Shown piece by piece: positions 24,556 to 36,500 of a stretch of DNA of 64,000 nt (its first letter is position 1; every line of letters starts with the position of its first letter). The notes beneath the pieces are model-generated. The model was not told where the DNA came from, did not search any database, and saw nothing but the letters and a program-made list of their open reading frames with translations. Made by a program: the position numbers and the translations under genes. Location: positions 71,910,948 through 71,974,947 of the forward strand of contig OX411543.1 in NCBI GenBank assembly GCA_948146395.1, in the 5' to 3' direction. This DNA comes from Fragum whitleyi (Eukaryota; Mollusca; Bivalvia; Cardiida; Cardiidae).

Positions 24556-27500
24556 GTAAATATCTTTTGTATAATTAAAATCAGCCCTGAGTTTAAAATG
24601 AAAAAATGTCTGCAAACGTTTTGAAGTGATATCTAGCTTTGTACGTATGAAAGCAAAGCAGTGCATTATTTGTAAAACAATCGCGATCTTTTTCATACCA
24701 AAGGCAGGGCATTGGTTTACCAATTTCAGTTTCACAGGTTTGATTTCAGAACATTGCATTTTACATCTTCAGCAAAGCTATGATTACGGCTTTTTAGAAT
24801 GGGAATTATTATTCAGTATGTTTTTGACCAAAGACATTTTTTTCTTTTGTATTTACAATCTTAAATACTATTTTTTCTTTCTTCTCTCTTAGACGGATAT
24901 GAACCTTAATAAGACTCGAGGAATAAGTATGGTAAAATAGTAAATGAATACATGCACATGCATTTTCAAACTCAATATCAAGACCATCGTTTTGCTAAAT
25001 TAAAAAAACATTGGCGACTTCGAAATGAAAAATCTAAAATCATATCTTTTGGTAAAAAAACGAAAATTTTGTCTTGAATTACTTTGCATAAAATAAAATA
25101 ATTATTTTTGCCAAATATACCTGTATTTCTTTTCCGATTATAGCGTAGCATTTTTCATGTTTTTACAATAATTACGATCTTTAGAAAAATAATCTGATTT
25201 TGGGATACTTTTCCGTAAAAGTATGTGAACCACCAAGTTTAAGGGAAGAATCCGAGATCTCACTGAAACAAACCATATCAGTTTATAAAAAATATGCATG
25301 ATACGATAAGGTAGAATAACCACCCTGCATTCAGAAAATTATCAAAGTAAAATGGTCGATATCAAAGTCAACCTGCGAAGTTTGCGCAGGTTGACTATGA
25401 TTGACCCTTTTTGCTGTTCACAGATAATCCCGTTTCAGCCAGCCTAGATATACATAGATGAAAAGAAGATACGAGAGAAAATGTTGTCACAATGTACTGA
25501 ACAAAATACTACGTTTGTGTATGCTATTTTGAACATGCCGTGCAATTGACGCAAGCCGATCAGGATAGACATCCAAAATCACCATTTTCAGCGTGATAGA
25601 TTAAATACAATCAATCATGTAGAGAGGAGAATTGTGGAGGCCAAATGAAAAAATGTTGACGTGTTTTCCATAATACTGAACAATATGACACGTTTTGTGA
25701 TAATTATTAAATAAACACGCCGTACAATTGGATTAAATGCGACATTTAGAAATGAACTGTAGGCTATACATTTCGTAAACTGCACGATATTCTATAGATC
25801 ACTTAAAATCCTTTAAAATTAAAAACATATAATTCCGGAAAGAATTTTTTGTGGGAAAAGAAGAAAAAAACCCAGCCCTGCTTTTAGAATGCATAAACAT
25901 TTGCGAACGTTTACAAATTTGACCGCACATTGCTCTTGTATATTTGTGCAAGGCGTTAACATTTCTGCAGTGTTTTGCAAACGTTTTCATCTTCAACGCC
26001 CAACAGGATCCGAATGAACTATAATAGTTTCCCGACCCGAGGTTATTAAACGTTTCTCAGGCTCAACTGAGAATTTTCTCAAATTTTGAATTTAAATAAA
26101 TGTATGAAAATAAAAGATGATATTATTAAGTTGTTATTTATAACAAGTTATTAATATTATCTTTAAGTTAATTCATTAAAATGATTATTTAAACAGAATA
26201 ACGGTTTTAATCTCAAATTGAAATTTGAGCAAGTTTTTTAATTGAGAATGAGAAAAAGTTAATAACCTCGGGCGCCGATGTTGCAAAGGACAGTCAAAAG
26301 GACGGTTGTCAAAATGACATTTAAGCAATTTGTTGTTCAGAATAGGAAAAAAAATATTTCGTTAAATTTTCTTAATCTATGTTGTCTATATCTACTCGTG
26401 TTATCAATGCAACGGTTTCTGTTTTTGCTCCGTTAAAATAAAGAATTCCAGAATAAGACAAATCAATAATTTATCAAAGTTTTGTAGACAACGACATACC
26501 CTGTAAATTGTGCTAAACACATGAACGAAACGTCCGAGGAATTTTTGGTGAACGAACGTCGTTCACCAGTGTTATATACCATGTCAGGAAAATCATGTTG
26601 GATGTTAATACATTTGAAATAAAGTAGCGCCTCTTAAAATTCAATTTAGTATCTTTCAACATTTTTCTCCGCAAAATCACTTTTTATTTCTTAATGGCGT
26701 GTTTCTAGTTTTCTTTATCAAGTGAAGATAATGAAAATTCGCCTTGAAAAACACAATATGATCTTGCAATGTTTATCAAGGGAATTTTTGATCGGCGTAA
26801 GCTTGTCGAGAGTTTAAAGCAAAAACAAAGTTTGCGTCTAAACACCGAAGAGACAGATACTATGTTTTTGACCCAAGCCTTCGCTGGTGCAACTTGTAGT
26901 AATTAGCCGGAAATACGTGTTTATCTAGGTCGTGTCCTCTTGAACTTACATTCGGCAATACTCGGGCGATCTCCGACGGCTCCGAGTTAAATGTAGGTTA
27001 CAGGAATCGGCCGAGTTTAGACGAATGACACATCAAGACACCTTGTGTCATTAGAACGCGGTTTTACATAACTTTTCAACTAGCGACAGTCAGTCTCGAG
27101 ACGGGTTTTAAGAATGATACATGTACAACCTTTCTTGTATCTTTTATTTGAATAGGGGTGAACGTCGCTCTTAAGATTTTTCTGTAAAATTGCGTTGGCT
27201 GAAGTAGGGCTTATTCTCAGCGAAAACGTTTCGTATTCGTCTATCTCAGAAGCGAATATTGCCGAATACCAAATGCGAAAGGCACGGGAGATATTTCATT
27301 GGGGCCATTCTACTTTGCATTTTTATGCCCCCGTATCGAGAGATCGGGGGCATATTGTTTTACTCATGTCCGTCTGTCTGTCTGTCTGTCTGTCTATCCG
27401 TCTGTCCGTCCGTCTATCTGTCCGTACGTCCTTCTGTCCGTCCGTCTGTCCGAAAACTTAACCCGAAAACTTAACCTTTGCCTTTTCTCCAAAAGTATTT

Positions 27501-30500
27501 GACATACAAAGCTGTACACCAAAGTCAAGGTCATGTGACAAGGTCAAGGTCATGTGACAAGGTCAAGGTCATCTGTCAAGGTCAAACTTTAAAAAAAATG
27601 CTGTTCCGGGGGGCATTCGTGTTTCATTTCAATCTGTAAAACCATATGAATTCAAAATTCTATTTGAAAATTAGATAAATGATAGCTAAATATTCAACCC
27701 TAGATACCATTCCAATTGACAAGTATATATTGCCGTGGTCAAGGGGGGACCAGATCCGGCATGCACTTGTTCACAATTCGACAGGCGGGTTTAGTTGTTA
27801 AATTATTCGGAAAAGTCATTGCGGTTTTTACAGAAATCATAAAAATCTTAATCGATGAATAAAAACTAGTTCCATCCTTTCCAAAATACGTTTAGAATTG
27901 GTTAACTACAGTTTAAGAAAAAACTAGCTCCGAGAAGAAAAGTCTAATATCAGCCGCAATACTGTAATAAGATATCTATAGTGAGTGATTTTACAAGCAT
28001 CCAAACTCTTGAATGTAAACAATAGGTTCTCGTGCAAAAAATAAACCGACAATTGTAAAGATTCTCAATTCTTATTGGGAGGAAAGTCGGGAGGAAAAAA
28101 ACAGGGTATTAAACTTAAACTATTTGTTCATGCAATTATTACCTCCCTTTAGAAAAATAAACTTCTTAAATAAGATTCTTATTCGCTTTTGACTTGGAAA
28201 TTACGTTTCAAAAATAATATTTATAAAGACTGTAAGTATGCAATTTACTATGAAGCAATTATTTAATATAAAAAGTTATACTTTAATTTCTAAACCTTAA
28301 ACAGAAATTATCTATGAATTATACTAATAAGGCACTAGACCTCCTTTAACCTATCTCGAATCCCAACCCAGGCAGGAATTTTCAACTAGAAGTGAACTGG
28401 TAAGAAACCCATAGGTAGCTTCGCGAGTATCGGTGCTTTACAATGGGCACAATAAAGATCCAAGGAGGTCTTTTCGTAGAAGAGCTAGGGGCGTATGAAC
28501 CCGGATCTCCTCGTATCCGCTTCTTTCTCTCTCATGGTCCTTACCATATATGCCTAGAGCACGGAGGGACCTAAATCCTACAAACACACACTTTAACCTA
28601 TACGACCAGCACGATTAGCTCAGTTGGTAGAGCACCGGACGTCAAAACCATTGAAGTTCGACCGCGTGGGTTCGGTTCCCGGGCTGGTACACTAACAAAA
28701 ACTACTTGTCTTTCGGATGAGACGTTAAACCGAGGCCCCGTGAGACGGTGCTTTACACCGAGCACGTTAATGAACCATGGCGGATCTCAGCAGTAGATTC
28801 GTCATGTATCCTTGCACTATCCCCCGTAACAACTGACCGTCTTCTGGGGGCGTCGCTCATATGGGCATATGCTACGGTAGAGACAATAAATAAACGGAAA
28901 TACACACTTTAACCTATACCTAAATATTGCTCATCCTGCAGAGTTATAAAATTGAATAACGACATAAGTGTCAACCACGGAAGTGGTTTTGGCTTCAGAT
29001 ATGATCAAAATGAATCTCTCAGGTTATGGTTCAAAATACTATTAGTAAGTTAACAAATCATAACTTTAAACAATGAGTACAGTTCAGGACTGACTGATAT
29101 TCATAGGTGTTTCTTTGGTTGGTACTCAAAGACATTTTCATCCTCTGAGAAGAAACAAAGATAGATAAAAAAAAGTTAAAACAAATACAACAAATTTACT
29201 TGAAATAAGCTTAAACATGATAACAATTACTTTTGTAAAAACAAACATCATTGGATATAGGTTGAAGACAGTTTTAGATAGGATTAAATCGTTCTCTCCA
29301 TTTATGTTTTATTAATAAATGTACCTATTTCAAGTGTGTAAAAGAAATTTTCACAGAGTAACAACTCATATTCTAACAAATATTTTTCTAACAGGATTTT
29401 CCCCATCTTTCCCTTTCTTTGAATTTGCATTGAAATTTCCGAATAACGGAAATTTTGTCAAGACAATTCCTCCCTCCCCCCTTTTTTTATTAATTATTTA
29501 ATAATTTTTACATTCATAGCTTCTCTTTTCTAATTGAATTCAATATATAATTCTAGAATGCCATCAGGTTCGTTCACCATCAGTACTTTCAGTGCTTTGA
29601 TTTTATTTGACTCGGCGCTGTATAAGAAGTACACAAAACGTATTTCCCACCATATTACGGTGCAAGTAAACACTTGATACATGAATAGATGGTCCGCCTC
29701 GACATTGTTTCGAGTACTTACATTTTTTTCTTATCTAAACACTAGATTCATTTAAAGAATAAGTTAACCTTTTCTCTTTTCTGCCAAATAGTAATTCAAA
29801 CGGGTACCAGGTAAAGTTTAGGTATTAAAATGCCCGCCATCACCTAAAATAATTGCCGACAGATTATAGACCCATACCTATTTATAAGAGCTTGAAAAAT
29901 AGCGGACCCTGTCTTCCCCTAAGAAATGTTGTAAGACATATACATGTTCTTTTTCGAAGTTAAACGTGTATATGTTGAATCGGCGGATCCATGTGCAAAA
30001 ATGACTTTGTCAAAAGTATCTCTAAGACAGCACCTCTGCTCCTTCTGTTTTTTTTTTGTTTTGTTTTTTTTTCGAAAATCTCCCAATTTTCAGACCAACT
30101 ACACAACGTATTTCTTCACTGTACACGACTTTTTCCTATCGATTTGTCTTGTTGCCGTCATATTTTGCGATAAAAAATTTGAAGAATGAGTACCAGCTTA
30201 ATTGTTGCGATCCGCATGTGGAACTCGAGCATTTTGTGATGCTACATAACATTTGAGACTGTGTGTGACCTTTCCAACAAATTGACAAGATTGAAAGGTG
30301 CAAGAATTGAGCAACTTAGATACTCCTACAATGCAATTAGAATATTGTCTTATTGTCTATTAAAGATTCTTTAAGATATTGTCTATCTAGCAAGTGCATA
30401 ATTAAGTCTTTGGTCAGACTGTGCGAATGCACAAGCTGGTCAGAGTCTTTGCTTTGCATAATAATAAAATGGTTGGAAATATCACGCATAGCCTCATTTC

Positions 30501-33500
30501 CGATAATTTCCTATGTGCGTCAAGTTAAGCCTTAAGCCAGCTTGGGCATCCGCTCGGTCAAACAGTTTCACTATGCGCTCTGCAGATAGATTTAAGGTTT
30601 GGGCCCCTCTTCAGTCGGTCACTTAACTTGTTTGTAAATATTTCTATTGCATTGTGTGGTTGTCTGTACAGCATTTGAGGCTCGTGCACATCTGAATTTC
30701 GTGTAAATGCCTAGCACAAGCTCGATTGTTTAAGTTAAAATAGCGTGCACTCATCAATATGCCATTGGCAATTTTATGTTAGTGTATGTTTTTTAGGCCC
30801 ACCAAGAATATTTTCGTTTAATCGGTGTTTTATGTTTGAAATTATTTAAATATATAAAACATTATTCAAACTTTAACTCATAAAACAATACAAGCGTAGC
30901 AAATCAGCTTGCGTATTTCAAATATGAAATAATAAAAATGTCGTAATAAAATTAATCTAAAGGAATCTAATCCAAATCACTCTTGTTAATGCTTTTGATT
31001 TACATAATGTACCATTTGAAATTCACAATGCATTTATAATTTTATCGAATTTTGAGATATCTAGCTCGATGCTTATTTTCTGAATCTAGAATGATCAATC
31101 TACCTTCACGTATCTTTTTTTTTTTTTTTTTTTTTGAAATGCGATATCTTTTTGACCTATGCTGGACCCAGTGGCTTTTCAAATATTTATTTTACAAGCT
31201 TCCTAGATGGTCTATTTTCGCAAGACTTCCACCAAAAAGAAATTCAGAAAAGTAACATGTAGAAATGAGATACAATGTATTAAAATAGTCCACCATCCCC
31301 TTGAATAATTGCAGAATTGTATGGACCCATACATATACATGTCTTTTCGAAGTCAGACGTGTACATGATGAATCGTATGTGACCCACACACATGTGTTAA
31401 TTTGATATTTCAAATGCCTCAATGACCGAGTGGTCAAGAGATTTTCCGGAAGCAGGAAGACGAATGTTCGAATCCCATATGGAAACTGGCCCTTTCTGAT
31501 AGAACCAACGTGTTTGCTCGTTGAGCCGCCGTCTAGTCAAATAAAATGATTACGATTTGTTAACTTCTACCCAGCACCCGGTACCACAGAGAATGGCCTC
31601 GCGAGGTTCTGTGCAATAAAGGGGAAAATATCTCACAAATCAAAACTGGTTAGCCCTTCTAATAGGGGTGGCTATTTAAATGAACAACTGCAATAACGAT
31701 AATGCATGAATAAACATATCATTGCGTCCTAGAGTTCATTCCCTGCAGAAAAAAACAGCCTCATTTCCCCCTATCTGCGTGCATATGACGGGCACGTATT
31801 TTTGTCGATTGATCTATGTAACTTGTACCAAAATTGTCATAATCATATATAGGATGCTATGCACCTTACGCAGAAACTATCAGGGGGAACACTTGAATTG
31901 CATAGAGGATGCATAGACAAAGATAAGCCAACATAAATATGCGGTAGGATCTTAGTCTGCACTCGCTGTTTATTTTTGTGAATAAAACCCATAGGTCCTT
32001 TAAAGCTTTAGATTTGACAAGTAGCGCTTCCAGTATATTCAGTCCTTTGATTTTAGTACACTGCTGTACACTCCTAGATATTTTCTTGCGAGATGTTTTA
32101 CTGTTCAGGAAATATTGTGGGGAAAAAAAAGAAAAAATTGCAAGTAACACGCGTTTCTTTTTTCTTTATTTCCCAACAACAATTTCTTTCACGTGGATTC
32201 GTTAGATGTCAACATGCACCAACTTTTGTCGTCTGCAACACCTTTGAATTTGACTTATTGCTTTGTATGGAAAAAAAATCTAACGAGGTTGGGGAAATTG
32301 ATAATTGTCGAGGCTCTGCCGAATCAATTATCAATTTCCACAACCGAGTTAAACATATTCGCATACGATATACTAAGTACGCAATATATTTTTCTTATAA
32401 CCTCTATTGCCTCGTTTTCGCCAAAGTTTCTTACAGTAATGGAAGTTTCTAGGAGAAATCGCAATATGTCATTGTTTTTAAAATATCCATGTGATATTAT
32501 AAAAAAAAATATCATATGGGATGTTATTACACGGACATTTGCATAGTTATAAGATAAATAACATTATCATCCATATTTTTTTTTCTATTTCTAGTTGGGA
32601 TGCCATCTATTCACCGCGAGATGTGTGCAGGATGCTGTCGCCCTATCGAGGACCGATTTTTGATGCGCGTGATGGACTTGTCCTGGCACGAGCAGTGTCT
32701 ACAGTGCTGTATGTGTCAGATGCCGCTTTCTGGTTCCTGCTTTGTTCGAGACCGAAAACTCTACTGTCGGATAGATTATGACAAGTAAGGAATCTCTCGT
32801 TTGTTAGATCGGATGTTTTGGAACAAAATGTCGGGGCCGTTTTCATCAGCTTGGCGTTGTTGTTGTTGTTGTTGTCGGAGTGACAAACTTTAACACTGGT
32901 CATATCTCTGTAACCAAAAGAGACATTTTCTCCAAACTTGGTATTTGTGTTCACTATCGAAAAGGGCAATTCATTCCAGAAATTGGTGATTTCTCGACGC
33001 AAATTTTTGCACCCGTTTTTGACATAGAATTTCCTCTCTCAAACACCTGCAACCGACAGTTGGCATCCGCGATTCTCTTGTTCGATTTGGAAGATCTAGA
33101 TGAAATGTAGTTCGGAATTTTCAAAAATAATTAACAGTGAAGGGAAGCTTACTTTAGGAGGTTGAGCCGCCACATAAAGGAAATTCGTTGGGCAAATCAA
33201 GGCAGTTTAACCCTTTGCTATTTAATCCCTGCTTTGTACGTGTCGGTGATTTTATGATTGAGAAAACATTGTGAAAAAAGAAGAAATTGCTTCTGACAAG
33301 CAATTTCTTCTGTTTCCACACCATTTTCTACCCTACTGAATGGTTATTTTTCAAATTAAATCCACTTTTAATTTTCGTCTGCAAAACCTTTGAATTTGGA
33401 CAGGACCAAAATTTTGTAAAACAGGAAAGGGTTAAATCGGCGCATAGAAATGTTCTAGTGGATCTAGCATGCTGTGTCCAAACTATACAACCCCTACATC

Positions 33501-36500
33501 TATTTTGGCGGTGCTTCTCCATGAGCATAACAAAATGCATGTTCAAATAGTAAAACCTCAAAATTTGAATAAAAAGGCGTTTTCATTTGCTTTTTTTTCT
33601 ATTTTTTGGTTTAACACCTCAAAAATTCATATTTCCTCCAATAAAAAGGGTTAATCCTCAGTAATCGAACTTGATTCCTTTTCTGTGGCAGCGGCCATGT
33701 GTCTGAAGCAAGTTTATCAATTAGAGAGCGATTATGAACGCGGAAACCGTGTAATTTAGTTAGAAACCTCAATCAAATCCTCTCCCATGCGTGTCGTCTA
33801 AAAATTGATCGATTAAAGCCACACGCGAACGATCCTCCAATATCTTAGAAATGTCAAAATCGAAAATGGCTTAAGCTTGTCTTGGAAAGGAGGAAGGTAG
33901 CCGAAAAGCGAGTTTAAAGCCGATGTGTGATTGCATGTACAATGACAAAATTAAAAAGAAAAAGAGATTAAATTTGGCACCATTAAATTGAATTCAATTT
34001 CGATTCCGTCGATTTCTACACATTGTTTATTCAACAATCGACCTGAATAACGTATGTAGGTCAAAATTGGGGAAATATTGTTTTCAACGAATCGAAAAAT
34101 TTGTGTTTATAAAATAAATGTTTTGGTTAATTTTTTCGGGTTTTTTTTTTTTTTTTTTTGGCCCCGGAGATTCGGTAAAATCCTTTCACTCACGCCTACA
34201 AATTCACAATAAGGAGGAAATAAATATGATGACTTTCGCAAAAAGGCGACCAGCAGTTAAAAATGCACTGTTAAATGATTTTGATCTTTGCTTCCCATCT
34301 AATGACGATGTTAATTTTGACCTGTCAATAGTATGGTGTATTAGACATGTCCTCATGTCACATTGAATAACGCCAATCAGCTCTATTACCGGCAAGGATA
34401 TTACATTTCAGAAACGTGTTGAACACCAGTTTATTTGGAGTACGATATTAATCAGCCATAACTAATGAAGAAAATATCCGCATAATCGAATATCAGAATA
34501 TTAATAATGAGCAGGAAATACAACGCAGTGTTACTTCCAGATTGTATGCTTTTTGAATGAAATATCAAACAAATAGTCTCTGGAACGATGGAACGAAAAT
34601 CCATAACGAAAACGGTTCTCGATTATAGTAATTCTACAGTTCATAACATCGTGAAATTTACATTCATCTCAATCAAAACCATTCTAAATCGCGCACTCAA
34701 ACCACTCAAAAACGCTTCAAAATGACTATAAAAGTTAAAATCAACAACATCATTCAAAGTAGAAAGAAAAAAAAAATCGCGATTTCAATAACATTGAATT
34801 TGTAAGCGTCTGATAGGTACTTGAACTAAGGGAAGCTTTTTATAGAAGTTGTATGCATATTTTATTAAAGGAAGATAATTAATATAGAAATCCCGAACAA
34901 AATAAGCAAAATTGCATTACCTCCCTTTAGTTTCCCTCAAAACTCTGTATCACACTCATTCAATTTCATTCCAATATCATTCTAAATACATTCAACTTGT
35001 CAATTCCGCGATGTTGTTTACTGTAGGCATACACAGATTTTTTTTATTATGGCGAATAAAGTAACTATCTGTAATGCTTATTTACAAGGCCACTGCCTAA
35101 TTGTTTCATGCAGTTTCTGCTCATTTATCCACCATTTTTTTACATGGATACCAGCACCTGAATTGATTGAACAAATTGACAAACCCGCGAAGTTGTTTCT
35201 CTGGCATTCCAACGGTTAGATCGAGGGATCTACGCAAAACTATTGTAAGTGCCTATGTGTATAAGCACTTACAATAGTATTGTAATGACCCCTCGAGATG
35301 GTCTTTTCGATTTTGTGCTGCTTATATTTTTCAATGTCCTTTATCTATTGTCGCTTTGTTGTTTTATTTGTATAATGTCGGTACTACAGCTGTAGTTACG
35401 ACATTTCGCTGATTATCGACCAATGAAAATTTGTATTGGTCGACGTACTTTCAAAAATGAGATCGGCTTGAAATTATTCAAGGACAAATAGGAAGCATCA
35501 AGTTTATGTAAAATATGCCGGATTAGTTCCTTGTCATTAAAAATATACCGCAAATATCGGTATCATATCATTCTGTCAAATAGGGATTTCACAGCAAATT
35601 ATGATCATCTCCGAATCCTCTTTAGGCCTCTGGCTTTAAAGTGATTTTGCACGGGAAAAGATCGAGCTGTTTACCGTCTTTAAATAATGTGTTAATTTCG
35701 CGCCGATTTGTTACCAAGTGTCACTTGAGGCTTTGCGATATTAGATTTTTCCTCTCCCCCTCTCGCAAAATCTCAGCCCGGACGTGATTACGGGGAATAT
35801 GAACGAGATCTGTGAGTGTTTTATTAAACCCAGATTGTCTGTCAAATAATGACGTATGGAATTGGTGTCCTCGGGTTTATTGAAAACAGAAAAGACAAAA
35901 AATGGACAAGGTAAAAGACAAGATAAATCGAGAGATGCTTCACTAATTTACAAATGAAAATAAGCTTTTTGAATTTGAAATCAGCTTAAACACTTATTTG
36001 GTAAATTCTATGAAAAAATGAAAGAAACAAAGGAAAGAATCGAAACCGCTACAACTAGAGCGCACAAATTGGTATCGCTCAGGGGCCTGTTTTTACTAAA
36101 CATCTTAAGATCATTTTTTTGCGAAGGTCAAATATTACAGTTACTTCTACAGTAGTAATTAAATATAGAATTCTCTCATGCATCATCTGATTGTAATCGT
36201 CTTCATAAGACGATTCTAATGAGATATAGTAAGGCAGAATCTAACAATGAATGAAAACAACCGGGTACAATTGATGGTTTTGACTTACGATTAATTTTTT
36301 CGTTAAAAGTTTATAGGACCGTTTTACTTAACATCTTACGATATTTTTTTGCGTAAGTCAAAAATTCAAGTTGCTCCTACAGAAGTATCTTAAAATATGG
36401 AAATCTGCTATGCATCACCTCATTTGAACCGTTTTCTGAAGACGATTCCAATGAGATTTTGCAAGGCAGAATCTAACAATGAATAAAACTACCGGATACG

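Noticed and set aside
27195..27502. Overlapping Ser/Cys/Val/Pro-rich open frames
   Set aside because: They are translations of the (GTCT)n/(GTCC)n part of the TATGCCCCC repeat in three frames.
28603..28690. tRNA gene on the plus strand
   Set aside because: It is the head of a SINE bounded by a 17-bp target duplication.
32093..32546. Overlapping frames of 117-119 codons just upstream of LIM1
   Set aside because: They run through the TIR-E MITE, have no family features and are not in phase with exon 2.
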